64,000 nt of DNA from Trinickia violacea (GTDB taxonomy: Bacteria > Pseudomonadota > Gammaproteobacteria > Burkholderiales > Burkholderiaceae), in assembly GCF_005280735.1 (NCBI RefSeq), contig NZ_CP040077.1:1364001-1428000 (forward strand). The letters are read 5' to 3'. This document shows positions 27,314-36,452 of this stretch, in pieces (positions within the stretch are counted from its first letter, which is position 1; every line of letters begins with the position of its first letter). A program made the translations under genes and the position numbers. The notes beneath the pieces were generated by a model, which worked only from the letters and a program-made list of their open reading frames with translations, did not search any database and was not told where the DNA came from.

Positions 27314-27529
27314 ACACGCAGGAACGCTTCGGGCATTGGGATTGGGATCGCTATGCCCAACTGCCCCTTTTTCAGGAACTTGAGCGTGTGCGAAGCTCCG
27401 ACGTGGTAGCGCCTAAAATGGATTCAGGCGCTCTCTCAACCCGTTGATCCACGCCTTGGCCGGTCTCAGAGCGGCGCCATGCCAGATGTTTCGAAGATGT
27501 CAGGAAGTGTTTGATGAATTCGACATTCC

Positions 27530-29191
27530 ATGGATAAGCCCGTCATCCTTGCAGTCGACGACGACCCCATCGTGTCCGGCGCGGTCGCGCGTGATTTGCA
27601 GGTCGCGTACGGCGAGCATTACCAGATCGTACGCACCGAATCAGGCAAGGCGGCGCTCGACGCCGCGCAAGAGTTGCGCCGGCTAAACCGCCCAGTCGCG
27701 CTTTTCATCGCAGACCAGCGCATGCCGCACATGAGCGGTATCGAGTTTCTCGAGCAGGCAATCGACCTGTTTCCCGAAGCCAAGCGCGTGCTGCTGACCG
27801 CCTACGCGGATACGGATGCCGCGATCCGCGCGATCAATACGGTGCACCTCGACCAGTACCTGCTCAAACCCTGGCATCCGCCGGAACAGAACTTCTATCC
27901 GGCGCTCGACGATCTGCTCGCCGACTGGCAGGCCTCCTATCGGCCCGCGTTTCAGGGTATTCGTCTGCTCGATCATCGCTGGTCGCCGCAAGGGCATCAG
28001 TTGCGCGACTTCATGGCGCGCAATCACATTCCATACCGATGGCTGGACGTGGAACGGCACGACGAGGCAGACCCGCTCCTGAACGCGCTGAGCCCCATGC
28101 AGCGGCAACTGCCGGTGGTCGTCTTCGAGGACGGCACCGTCTTGAGCCGGCCCACGACCGGTCAGATTGCCGAACAGGTGGGCCTGCGCACGCGTTCGAC
28201 CACGCCGTTTTATGACCTCCTGATCGTCGGTGGCGGGCCGGCCGGGCTGGCTGCCGCCGTATATGGCGCATCTGAGGGACTTCATGTGGCGATTGTCGAA
28301 TGCGATGCGCCCGGTGGCCAGGCCGGCACCAGTTCTCATATCGACAACTATCTCGGCTTTCCGGCCGGCGTGACCGGCGCGGAGTTGTCGCGCCGTGCGC
28401 TGATGCAGGCGAAGCGTTTCGGCGCCGAAATGATCCTGACGCAACAGGCGGTGGGTCTGCGCATCGACGAGCCGTACAAATTCGTCAGGCTGTCGGATGG
28501 AGCCGAAGTGAGCTGCCTTGCGCTCATGGTCGCGAGCGGCGTGTCTTATCGCAAGCTCGAGGCTCGCGGTATCGAGGAGCTGACGGGTGCGGGCGTCTAT
28601 TACGGTGCCTCGGTTGTCGAGGCTGTCGCCTGCGCCAATCAGGATCTCTATGTCGTCGGCGCGGCTAATTCAGCCGGACAGGGTGCGATGTTCCTGTCGA
28701 AGTACGCACGCTCGGTGACAATCCTGTGCCGCGGTTCGTCCTTGAACCCCGACATGTCGCACTATCTGGTCAAAGAGATCAACGAGACGGAGAACATCCA
28801 TCTGCGTCCCAACACCATGGTGGAGAGCGTGAGCGGTCAGGGGCACCTTGCGCAAATCACGCTGCGCGATGTCCTGACCGGACAAACAGAGTCTGTCCCC
28901 GCGACTGGCCTTTTCGTTTTCATCGGCGCCGCGCCCTGCACGGAGTGGCTGCGTGGAGTACTCGAGCGCGACGAGCATGGCTTTCTGTTGACGGGCCGCG
29001 TCGTCCTCAAGGCAAGCCGGGGGCAGGGCGGATGGTTGCCTAGGCGCGACCCGTTCCTGCTGGAAACCAGCGTTCCGGGTGTGTTTGCGGCCGGCGACGT
29101 GCGTGCCGACTCGGTCAAGCGCGTTGCGGCGGCTGTCGGGGAAGGCACGATTGCGGTGCACTTCGTCCACCAGTACTTGGCGAATCTATGA
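27530..29191 (+). CDS. Response-regulator / glutaredoxin-like / thioredoxin-reductase-like fusion flavoprotein
   Basis: 553 residues in three parts. Residues 1-135: receiver domain with acidic pocket Asp10-Asp12, phospho-acceptor Asp62, Thr90 and Lys113 (LLKPW). Residues about 143-219: a thioredoxin-fold segment of the glutaredoxin-like type, with WSPQ at 151-154 where a redox CxxC would be. Residues 227-553: FAD/NAD(P)H two-dinucleotide-binding fold (VGGGPAGLAAA; GAANSAGQGA; FAAGDVR), but GASV at 359-362 replaces the TrxR CATC. So phosphorylation sensing is joined to a flavoprotein with no dithiol. Overlaps the next kinase gene by 4 bp. Confidence 0.9.
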   Translation: MDKPVILAVDDDPIVSGAVARDLQVAYGEHYQIVRTESGKAALDAAQELRRLNRPVALFIADQRMPHMSGIEFLEQAIDLFPEAKRVLLTAYADTDAAIRAINTVHLDQYLLKPWHPPEQNFYPALDDLLADWQASYRPAFQGIRLLDHRWSPQGHQLRDFMARNHIPYRWLDVERHDEADPLLNALSPMQRQLPVVVFEDGTVLSRPTTGQIAEQVGLRTRSTTPFYDLLIVGGGPAGLAAAVYGASEGLHVAIVECDAPGGQAGTSSHIDNYLGFPAGVTGAELSRRALMQAKRFGAEMILTQQAVGLRIDEPYKFVRLSDGAEVSCLALMVASGVSYRKLEARGIEELTGAGVYYGASVVEAVACANQDLYVVGAANSAGQGAMFLSKYARSVTILCRGSSLNPDMSHYLVKEINETENIHLRPNTMVESVSGQGHLAQITLRDVLTGQTESVPATGLFVFIGAAPCTEWLRGVLERDEHGFLLTGRVVLKASRGQGGWLPRRDPFLLETSVPGVFAAGDVRADSVKRVAAAVGEGTIAVHFVHQYLANL

Positions 29192-30573
29192 GCGACCTGG
29201 CCACCTTGTTCGAGATGCCGCTCTTCGCGGGGTTGTCCGAAGAGCGCAAGCAATGGCTGTGCGAAAACCTGATCGAGCGTCGCCTGAAGAGGGGCGACGT
29301 GTTGATTCGGGAAGGGGAGCGCGTCACCCATCAATACATCCTGCTCGAGGGCGAACTCGTGACGGAAAAAATCGTCGGTGGACGGCCCATGTTCGACGAC
29401 CGGCGCAGCGCGCCGACATCCATCGCGGAAGCGTCGCTGCTCGCCGAAGTGCCGGCGCCGTTGACCTTCACCGCCGTGACGGACTGCAGATTGGTTGCGC
29501 TATCCGAAGACGCGTTTCGCATGCTGCTAAGCGAATGCCAGTCCTACAGCCGGGCCATCTACCGTTCGATGTTCGCGCGCATTAGCGCGTACGACACGTT
29601 CATTCTCACGGGCGAGAAGCTGGCCGCACTGGGCCGGCTGTCCGCTGGACTGGCGCACGAGCTGAACAATCCCGCAGCCGCCGTCGCACGCGCGACTGAC
29701 CAGTTGCGCGCATCGCTCGTTGGCACTGGCGAAGCGATACACGCACTTGTTTCAAGCACGATGCCTGTCGACGTCATGGGGACGTTGAACGAGTTGGCAA
29801 GCCGCGCGATACCCGAGCAAGCGAGCCATCAAAGCCCGGTGCAGCAAAGCGAAGCGGAAGGCTTGCTTGCGGATTGGCTGGCTGGACGCGGCACCGCAAA
29901 ACCGTGGCTCGTCGCACCGCATCTGGTGGCCGCGGGGATCTCGCTGGATGATCTTGCGCCGGTAGCCGCACGCGTGAGCTCCGCGCAGTTCGGCGCCGGC
30001 ATCCGGTGGCTGGCGGCAAGGCTGGAACTGCGTGCTCTCGCGGACGAGGCGTGGCTCGGCGCCGCGCGTATCTCCGAGCTCGTGAAGGCCATGAAAGACT
30101 ACTCGTATATGGACCAGGCGCCGCTTCAGGAGGTCGACATTCACGACGGCATCGAGGACACGCTGACGATCATGCGGTACAAGCTCAAGCATGGGGTCAC
30201 GGTCAAGCGTGATTACGATCGCACGCTGCCACGAGTGCCGGTTTACGGTAGCGAACTCAATCAGGTGTGGACCAACTTGATCGACAACGCAGTTGATGCG
30301 ATGTCGGGCGAGGGCGAGATCACTATTCGCACGCGCCGGGAAGGGAATCTGGCATCAGTCGAGATCGCTGATACGGGTCCTGGCATCCCGGAGGAGATCC
30401 AGGCGCAGCTATTCGATCCGTTCTTTACTACCAAACCGCCTGGCAAGGGAAGCGGCTTGGGCCTGCACATTGCTTACCGAACTGTCGTCAACCGCCACGG
30501 CGGCACGATCAATATCGTCTCGCGAGCGGGCGAATCAATATTCCAGGTGCGTCTGCCGCTGGCCATCCATTGA
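29188..30573 (+). CDS. Cyclic-nucleotide-binding-domain sensor histidine kinase
   Basis: 461 residues. An N-terminal cNMP/Crp-like beta-roll (about 1-120: LFEMPLFAGLSEER, ILLEGELVTEK) precedes a dimerisation helix with phospho-acceptor His157 in LAHELNNPAAA and an HATPase domain (N box NLIDNAVDAM, G1 DTGPGIP, G2 GKGSGLGLHIAYR). No membrane segment, so it senses a cytoplasmic signal. Its ATG overlaps the stop of the receiver/flavoprotein gene (ATGA), making that protein the obvious phospho-partner. Confidence 0.92.
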   Translation: MSDLATLFEMPLFAGLSEERKQWLCENLIERRLKRGDVLIREGERVTHQYILLEGELVTEKIVGGRPMFDDRRSAPTSIAEASLLAEVPAPLTFTAVTDCRLVALSEDAFRMLLSECQSYSRAIYRSMFARISAYDTFILTGEKLAALGRLSAGLAHELNNPAAAVARATDQLRASLVGTGEAIHALVSSTMPVDVMGTLNELASRAIPEQASHQSPVQQSEAEGLLADWLAGRGTAKPWLVAPHLVAAGISLDDLAPVAARVSSAQFGAGIRWLAARLELRALADEAWLGAARISELVKAMKDYSYMDQAPLQEVDIHDGIEDTLTIMRYKLKHGVTVKRDYDRTLPRVPVYGSELNQVWTNLIDNAVDAMSGEGEITIRTRREGNLASVEIADTGPGIPEEIQAQLFDPFFTTKPPGKGSGLGLHIAYRTVVNRHGGTINIVSRAGESIFQVRLPLAIH

Positions 30574-30656
30574 GCGCAGGACGACGGGCTGAATCTGGGG
30601 CAGCGCGCGTGCTTCCATCGCGCTTGCGAGAGAATTCAGACCGCGTGTCCCTCGGC

Positions 30657-32069
30657 TCAAGCGACACCTGTTCCCGCGCCTGCTAACGGCAGCGTCACCC
30701 GGAAGGTCGTTTCGCCGGGACGCGAGCTTGCCTGAATCGTCCCGCCATGCCGATTGACCACGATACGGTAGGCAATATGCAGACCTAGCCCCAGGCCCTG
30801 GCCCTGAACTTGACTTACCGGCTTCGACGTAAAGAAAGGCTCGAACAGGTGTGGCACCGCTTCTGGCGGGATACCCGGCCCGGTATCGGTAATCTCGACC
30901 ATGGCGCAGTCTGCATTGCAGCGAGTGCGGATAGTCAAGTCGCCGTGCCCGTCCATCGCCTCGATCGCGTTCGCGATGATCCTCGTCCACACCTGATTGA
31001 GTTCGCTGCCATACACGTGCAGACGCGGCAGGCTGCGGTCGTAGTCGCGGAGGATCACGACGCCCTGCTTCAGTTCGTGCGCAAGCACCGTCAGCGTATC
31101 CTCGATGCCGTCGTGAATGTCGGTCTCCTGCAGCGGTCCCTGATCCATGTACGAGTACGCCTTCATCGCCTTCACAATGTCCGAGATTCGCTCCGCGCCG
31201 CGCTTTGCCTCGTGCATGACCGAGCGAAGCTCCAGTACCTGAGCGATCCACCAGACGCCTGCATCGACCTGTTCCGCGTTCAGGCCGGCAGCCACTTGCC
31301 CGAGCTCGCGGGACGTGATCCCGTGTGCAACAAGACACGGCGCAGTCAGCCACGGTTTCGTCACACCATGTGCAGCGAGCCAGTCGCCGAGCAGTGCTTC
31401 GGCTTCGCTTTTCCGCAGTGCGTCCACGCCGCTTGCGCCGGTTTCCGATGTCTTGTTCTTCGCCAGTGCTCTCAGCGCGTCCACGGCATCGCGCGGTATC
31501 GCGCTCGAGCCAAGCGCCAACGCCGAACTCTCAAGCGCTGAGAGTTCGCCAAGCATGTGGTCGAGCGCTCGCGCAACGGCGGAAGCCGGATTATTCAGCT
31601 CGTGGGCAAGCCCGGCCGCGAGCTTGCCCAATGCGTCCAGTTTCTCGTGAGTGCGCCCCGCCGCTTCGAGCGTGGTGAGCCAGTCGGTCATCACGCGGGT
31701 GATGACGCGGTTGAAAGGGTCGCACGACATGAGCAAATCGCGGAAGGCCGCCTCCGGAAGCTGAGCGAGCCGGCAATGGGTTGCGGCCCTGAGGGTCGCC
31801 GGATAGGGAATCGAAGCAATCACGCATGGGGTGCCTAGGATCTCCGGCGCAACAAAACGTTCGCTCGGCAGGTGTCCCTCCGCTCGTCGCGTTACCGTGA
31901 CCTCTCCCTCGAGCAGAATGAAGAGACTGGAGCTCAGCTCGCCTTCGTCGAGGATTACGCTGCCTGCCTCGACGGCGAACTCCGTCAGGTTGTCGCTCAG
32001 CCATTGCAGCCGTTCCGGCGAAAGGACCGCAAGCACCGGTATCCTGCCCAGCTTGTCGAGTTCGATCAT
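30657..32069 (-). CDS. Second cyclic-nucleotide-binding-domain histidine kinase (paralogue)
   Basis: 470 residues with the same architecture as the kinase at 29.2-30.6 kb and extensive similarity throughout: cNMP domain (IPVLAVLSPERLQWLSDNL, ILLEGEVTVT), His156 in LAHELNNPASA, and HATPase motifs (NAIEAMDG, DTGPGIPPEA, GLGLGLHIAYR). It is convergent with its paralogue (83 bp between stops), so the pair arose by inverted duplication or acquisition of two related units. No separate receiver gene accompanies it. Confidence 0.92.
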   Translation of the reverse strand: MIELDKLGRIPVLAVLSPERLQWLSDNLTEFAVEAGSVILDEGELSSSLFILLEGEVTVTRRAEGHLPSERFVAPEILGTPCVIASIPYPATLRAATHCRLAQLPEAAFRDLLMSCDPFNRVITRVMTDWLTTLEAAGRTHEKLDALGKLAAGLAHELNNPASAVARALDHMLGELSALESSALALGSSAIPRDAVDALRALAKNKTSETGASGVDALRKSEAEALLGDWLAAHGVTKPWLTAPCLVAHGITSRELGQVAAGLNAEQVDAGVWWIAQVLELRSVMHEAKRGAERISDIVKAMKAYSYMDQGPLQETDIHDGIEDTLTVLAHELKQGVVILRDYDRSLPRLHVYGSELNQVWTRIIANAIEAMDGHGDLTIRTRCNADCAMVEITDTGPGIPPEAVPHLFEPFFTSKPVSQVQGQGLGLGLHIAYRIVVNRHGGTIQASSRPGETTFRVTLPLAGAGTGVA

Positions 32070-32357
32070 GGTTCGCTCGCCTTACGGCGACACAGTTGCG
32101 CTCCAGGAACCGCGGCCGTTTCTCGGTCGTTTCGCGCCGTCGCCGGATGCGGATCTGCCGTCGTCGACATTGATGGCGCCAGCGTGTTCTATCGTACATC
32201 GCGGCGAAAAGGCGATCGAATATTTCCCGCGGGCCCTTCCTAACCCTCGCGTTGCCTCGTACGCCGTACAACGACTAGGGTTAACGCCAAATTTCTGGAC
32301 ACGTAATGACGCGTATATTCAGCACGGTTATGCAAACGATTGCATAGGAGCTGAATC
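32070..32357. promoter_or_regulatory. Divergent region between the kinase and the dioxygenase operon
   Basis: Contains the LacI-type operator at 32330-32345 and, 10 bp before it, a TATATT -10-like hexamer (32314-32319). I could not find a matching -35. No gene fits. Confidence 0.45.
32330..32345. promoter_or_regulatory. LacI-type operator 1, before the dioxygenase operon
   Basis: ATGCAAACGATTGCAT, a near-perfect 16-bp palindrome (one mismatch between halves, 18 bp with flanking T/A) of the LacI/GalR class. It lies just after a -10-like element and abuts the TAGGAG ribosome-binding site of the dioxygenase gene. The same sequence recurs before the ABC importer genes (38823, 38934), next to a LacI-family gene. 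Confidence 0.8.
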
Positions 32358-33272
32358 GTGTCCCATCTGAGCATTCCGAAAGGCGTTATCGACGACGTGG
32401 CGTCCGTCACCGAGGTCGTCAAGGCCGCCATGTCCGGCACGCAAGATTCGCGGCTGAAGGAAATCGTCGACGCGCTCGTCGATCACGGCCATGCGTTCCT
32501 GAAACAAGTGCGCTTGACGGACGAAGAGTTCGAAAAGGGCCTGGCATTCCTGAAAGACGTCGGGCAGGCGTGTAACGACAAGCACAACGAAGTGGTCCTG
32601 CTCGCCGATGCGCTGGGCTTCTCGACGCTGGTGGCGTTGCTGAACAACTCGGACGCGAGCGAGCGGACTCCGAGCGCGCTACTCGGGCCGTTCTACCGCG
32701 CTCGTTCGCCGGCCTACGAGAACGGCCAGTGCATCGCATGCGAAGGGTCGCCCGGTTCGCCGCTGTTCGTTCGTGGGCGCGTGCTCGACAAACGAGGCCA
32801 CCCGGTCCCCAACGCGAAGGTCGACGTCTGGCAAGCGTCGCCGGTGGGCTTGTACGAGAACCAAGATGCCAGTCAGCCCGACATGAACCTGCGGGGTCAT
32901 TTCCATACCGATGCAAGCGGCGCGTTCCGCTTCAGGAGCGTTCGTCCCGCGGGCTATCCGGTGCCGACCGATGGCCCCGTCGGTACGCTGCTCGAACTGC
33001 AGCAACGTCACCCGTACCGGCCGGCGCACCTGCATTTCGCGATCTTCGCCGAGGGCTACGCGACGCTCGTGTCCCAGGTGTTTGCAGACGATTCGGAACA
33101 CCTCGAATCCGATGTCGTATTCGGCGTGAACCGCCGTCTCGTCGGGGTGTTCGAGCGTCACGAGAACGGTTCGGGGCCGCACGCGGAGTTCGGCAAGGCG
33201 TATTACACGCTCGAATTCGACTTCGTTCTGGCAGAGGGGACGCCGACGTACCCCACGCCGCCCATTCAGTAG
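32358..33272 (+). CDS. Intradiol ring-cleavage dioxygenase (hydroxyquinol/catechol 1,2-dioxygenase type)
   Basis: 304 residues with a GTG start after TAGGAG. Non-haem Fe(III) ligands are Tyr166 (VGLYENQD), Tyr200 (RPAGYPVPTDG), His224 and His226 (RPAHLHFAI). The N-terminal helical linker domain (residues 1-100) used for dimerisation is present. The enzyme cleaves an ortho-dihydroxylated ring between the hydroxyls; sequence and length suggest the hydroxyquinol branch but do not prove it. It is the first gene of a seven-gene operon ending with an AraC regulator and is preceded by a LacI operator. Confidence 0.92.
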   Translation: MSHLSIPKGVIDDVASVTEVVKAAMSGTQDSRLKEIVDALVDHGHAFLKQVRLTDEEFEKGLAFLKDVGQACNDKHNEVVLLADALGFSTLVALLNNSDASERTPSALLGPFYRARSPAYENGQCIACEGSPGSPLFVRGRVLDKRGHPVPNAKVDVWQASPVGLYENQDASQPDMNLRGHFHTDASGAFRFRSVRPAGYPVPTDGPVGTLLELQQRHPYRPAHLHFAIFAEGYATLVSQVFADDSEHLESDVVFGVNRRLVGVFERHENGSGPHAEFGKAYYTLEFDFVLAEGTPTYPTPPIQ

Positions 33273-33286
33273 AAAGGAGCATTCCC

Positions 33287-34036
33287 GTGTCCAGTACGCT
33301 GCAAGGAAAGGTGGCCGTCATTTTCGGCGGCACAGGAGGGATCGGCGCCGCAACCGCGAAACGTCTGGCCGTTGCGGGCGCGCGCGTGGTGGTCGTCGGC
33401 CAGCGCGACGAGACGAAAGCGCGGCAGATCGCCGATACCCTGCCCGGCTCGGGGCACGGCTCGGCGGTCGCTTCGATCACAGATAGCCGCAGCCTGAACG
33501 CGCTCGCTGAGCAGGTCCGCGCGCAATACGGACGCGCGGACATTCTCGTGAACGCGTCGGGTTTCACCCAGGCCGTCAAGCACGCCGATCTCGATGCGCT
33601 GACCGACGAGCTGATCGACGAGATCATGAAGGTCAACTGGCGCGGCCAGTTCGCCGCCGTCCGCGCATTTCGCGCGCTGCTGGACGAGTCGGGCGACGGT
33701 CTCGTCGTCAACGTGTCGTCCATCGCGGGCTCGACCGGCTCGGGCAGCAACATCGCGTACTGCGCGGCCAAGGCCGGACTGGACGTGATGACGGCCTCGC
33801 TCGGCCGCGCGCTCGCGCCGCGCATCCGTGTGTTGAACGTGTCGCCCGGTGTCGTCGACACGGCGTTCGTGCCGGGGCGCAGCGCCGATTTCAACGACAA
33901 GGCGGCAGCGACGACGCCGCTCGGCCGCATCGGTTCGCCCGACGACGTGGCGGCCGCGATCGAAGCGTGCGCCACGCACCTGACGTTCAGCACCGGCGTG
34001 ACGATCGTCGTCGACGGCGGCCGACGCCTGAACTGA
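33287..34036 (+). CDS. Short-chain dehydrogenase/reductase
   Basis: 249 residues; GTG start with AAGGAG 7 bp upstream, 14 bp after the dioxygenase stop. NAD(P)-binding motif GGTGGIG, catalytic Ser in NVSSIAGSTGSGS, and YCAAK (YxxxK) are present, with a C-terminal FSTGVTIVVDGGRRLN typical of FabG-like SDRs. Glu/Asp usually binding NADH ribose is replaced by a Gly-Gln-Arg (VVVGQRDETKA) pattern suggestive of NADPH. In this operon it would oxidise or reduce a ring-cleavage precursor or product; which one is unknown. Confidence 0.92.
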   Translation: MSSTLQGKVAVIFGGTGGIGAATAKRLAVAGARVVVVGQRDETKARQIADTLPGSGHGSAVASITDSRSLNALAEQVRAQYGRADILVNASGFTQAVKHADLDALTDELIDEIMKVNWRGQFAAVRAFRALLDESGDGLVVNVSSIAGSTGSGSNIAYCAAKAGLDVMTASLGRALAPRIRVLNVSPGVVDTAFVPGRSADFNDKAAATTPLGRIGSPDDVAAAIEACATHLTFSTGVTIVVDGGRRLN

Positions 34037-34052
34037 GTCTCCGGAGACCTGC

Positions 34053-34931
34053 ATGCATTCCCGCAAGACCATCATTACCTGTGCGGTGACGGGCAACCTC
34101 ACGCGCCCCGAGCAGCATCCCGGCTTGCCGATCACGCCCGAGCAGATCGCGACCGCATCGCTCGAAGCCGCGCAGGCGGGCGCCGCGGCTGTCCACATTC
34201 ACGTGCGCGACCCGGAGACAGGCCGGCCCTCGATGGGCGTTGATTTGTACCGCGAAGTCATCGAACGGATCCGCGCCGTCGACGACGCGCTGATCATCAA
34301 TCTCACCACGGGCCCCGGCGGGCGTTTCATACCGAGCGACAACGATCCGAAAATCGCGGCGCCGGGCACCACGCTCTTGCCGCCAGAAAAGCGCGTCGAA
34401 CACATTCTCGAACTCAGGCCGGACATCTGCAGCCTGGATCTGAACACGATGAATTCCGGGGGCGACGTCGTCATCAATACGCCGAAGAACGTGACGCGCA
34501 TGGCGAACGTCATTCGCGAGGCGGGCGTCAAACCTGAGCTCGAGATCTTCGATTCCGGCGACTTGCACCTGGCGCGTGATCTGATCCAAGCGGGCGTGCT
34601 CGACGGACCCGGCCTCTGGACGATCGTGATGGGCGTCAAATACGGATTCGCGGCCACGCCCGAGACCCTGCTTTATGCGCGCGACCTGCTGCCTGCGGGC
34701 GCGGTCTGGTCGGCATTCGGCATCGGCCGCTTCGAGTTTCCGATCGTGGCGCAGGCGTGGCTCGCGGGCGGTCACGTCCGCGTCGGCCTGGAAGACAACA
34801 TCTATATCGAGAAGGGCGTGCTTGCCGAAAGCAATGCCGCGCTCGTCGCGCGTGCGCGCGAGATCGTCGGCCTGCTTGGCGGCGAGGTGGCCAGCAGCCG
34901 CGAAGCGCGCGGCATGCTGGGGCTGTCATGA
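34053..34931 (+). CDS. Beta-keto acid cleavage enzyme (BKACE, DUF849)
   Basis: 292-residue TIM-barrel protein of the BKACE/3-keto-5-aminohexanoate cleavage family, which splits a beta-keto acid with acetyl-CoA into acetoacetate and a new CoA ester. Metal-binding HxH (AVHIHVRDP) and the Glu/Asp-rich C-terminal faces are visible, with NLTTGPGGRF and VRVGLEDNIYI family blocks. Placed after a ring-cleaving dioxygenase it would act on the resulting keto acid, a logical but unproven route. Confidence 0.9.
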   Translation: MHSRKTIITCAVTGNLTRPEQHPGLPITPEQIATASLEAAQAGAAAVHIHVRDPETGRPSMGVDLYREVIERIRAVDDALIINLTTGPGGRFIPSDNDPKIAAPGTTLLPPEKRVEHILELRPDICSLDLNTMNSGGDVVINTPKNVTRMANVIREAGVKPELEIFDSGDLHLARDLIQAGVLDGPGLWTIVMGVKYGFAATPETLLYARDLLPAGAVWSAFGIGRFEFPIVAQAWLAGGHVRVGLEDNIYIEKGVLAESNAALVARAREIVGLLGGEVASSREARGMLGLS

Positions 34932-35461
34932 AGATGGACGCACCCGATATTCGCATGCCGGTCGTCGAGCCGAGTGCTTATGTCGCGCGCGGTGCGGTGC
35001 TGATCGGTGACGTGACGATCGGCCGCTCGGCATCGGTCTGGTTCAACTGCGTGCTGCGCGGCGACGTGCAACGCATCGTGGTCGGCTGCCGAACGAATAT
35101 TCAGGACGGCACGGTGATCCACGGTTCGACCGGCGGCTCGCCGGTGATCATCGGCGATGACGTCACGGTGGGGCACGGGGCGATCCTGCATGCGTGCACC
35201 GTGGAGGATGCAGGCTTCGTGGGTTTCGGCGCGCGGGTGCTCGACGGCGCCGTGATCCGGTCTGGCGGCATGCTTGCCGCCGGCGCCGTACTGACATCGC
35301 GCAAAGTCGTCGGCGCCGGCGAGCTGTGGGCCGGCAATCCCGCGAGACTGCTGCGCACACTGGCTCACGAGGAACGCGAGGGATTGTTGGCGTCCGCCGC
35401 TCGATACGTGGCATTGGCTGAACGTTACAAGGCAGCGAAGCCTGCCTACGTCGTCGTTTAG
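34928..35461 (+). CDS. Left-handed beta-helix protein (gamma-carbonic anhydrase / PaaY-like)
   Basis: 177 residues; the start ATG overlaps the previous stop (ATGA). Hexapeptide repeats run through the whole chain (GDVTIG, GDVQRI, GDDVTVG) and the His ligands of the gamma-class zinc site occur in VIHGSTGG, VGHGAIL and LHACTVE. PaaY-type relatives are thioesterases that rescue stalled CoA intermediates in aromatic degradation; that role suits this operon better than CO2 hydration, but is inferred. Confidence 0.85.
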   Translation: MKMDAPDIRMPVVEPSAYVARGAVLIGDVTIGRSASVWFNCVLRGDVQRIVVGCRTNIQDGTVIHGSTGGSPVIIGDDVTVGHGAILHACTVEDAGFVGFGARVLDGAVIRSGGMLAAGAVLTSRKVVGAGELWAGNPARLLRTLAHEEREGLLASAARYVALAERYKAAKPAYVVV

Positions 35462-35474
35462 GAGAACGATCAGA

Positions 35475-36452
35475 ATGAAAAACGTCCGTGTTCTGGAAAA
35501 AAGCATCGACATCGATTCGCTGGCGTTGCACATCGATACGCAATCTGTTCCACAGGTCGGGGCTGCGGAGTGTCTCGTCGAGATCGAGAGTGCAGGGGTG
35601 AACCCGAGCGACGTGAAGGCGGCGCTCGGCCTCATGCCCCATGCGGTGTGGCCGCGCACGCCCGGTCGCGATTACGCCGGCCGCGTGATCGACGGCCCCT
35701 CGCATCTGCTCGGCATGGGCGTCTGGGGCAGCGGCGGCGAGCTGGGCATCCGGCGGGACGGCACGCATGCGCGCTACCTTGCGGTGCCGACCCACAGCGT
35801 GCGCGAGAAGCCGGCCAATCTCACGATGGACGAAGCGGGCGCCGTCGGGGTGCCGTTCATCACGGCTTTCGAAGGGCTGCGGCGTGCCGGTCGCGTGAAG
35901 GAGGGCGACGTAGTGCTGGTGCTGGGCGCCAACGGCAAGGTCGGTCAAGCCGCGATCCAGCTCGCGACAATGGCGGGCGCGAAGGTGCTTGGTGTAGGAC
36001 GCAGCGAGCAGCCTTACCTCGGCCATGCCAGCGGCGACGTGAAAATGATCGACGCGTCATCGGTCAACCTTGATGAAGTCGTCCTCGACATGACCGACGG
36101 TCATGGAGCGGACTACGTTTTCAATACGGTGGGCAGCCCGTATTTCGAGCGCGCCAACAAGGCAATGGCGGTTCGGGGCACGCAGATTCTCATCTCGACG
36201 ATCGAGCGGCCGGTGCCGTTCGATATCTTCGCGTTCTATCGCGGGCAGCACACGTACGTCGGCATCGATTCGCTCGCACTCGACGCGAAGGAGGCCGCGC
36301 TGATTCTCGACGTGCTGATGCCGCATTTCGAGCAAGGCACGCTCAGGCCATTTCCGATCGACGACGATTTCGTGTTCGATCTCGCCGATGCAACGCTGGC
36401 CTATCAGGCGGTGTATCGCGGTGCGGCCAACCGGGTGCTGCTCAAGCCATGA
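35475..36452 (+). CDS. Zinc-independent MDR-family alcohol dehydrogenase/quinone oxidoreductase
   Basis: 325 residues. GroES-like N-terminal half (ESAGVNPSDVKAALGLMPHA) and Rossmann half with VLVLGANGKVGQAAIQLA. Catalytic zinc cysteine and structural zinc Cys cluster are absent, which places it with quinone/enoyl reductases. Likely NADPH-dependent reduction of an alkene or quinone intermediate, for instance maleylacetate-like; no dedicated maleylacetate reductase gene is present nearby. 13 bp behind the LbH gene and overlapping the cupin start by 4 bp. Confidence 0.88.
   Translation: MKNVRVLEKSIDIDSLALHIDTQSVPQVGAAECLVEIESAGVNPSDVKAALGLMPHAVWPRTPGRDYAGRVIDGPSHLLGMGVWGSGGELGIRRDGTHARYLAVPTHSVREKPANLTMDEAGAVGVPFITAFEGLRRAGRVKEGDVVLVLGANGKVGQAAIQLATMAGAKVLGVGRSEQPYLGHASGDVKMIDASSVNLDEVVLDMTDGHGADYVFNTVGSPYFERANKAMAVRGTQILISTIERPVPFDIFAFYRGQHTYVGIDSLALDAKEAALILDVLMPHFEQGTLRPFPIDDDFVFDLADATLAYQAVYRGAANRVLLKP

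Noticed and set aside
32729..33286. Extended frame before the SDR gene
   Set aside because: It runs out of frame through the dioxygenase; the GTG at 33287 with AAGGAG is the start.
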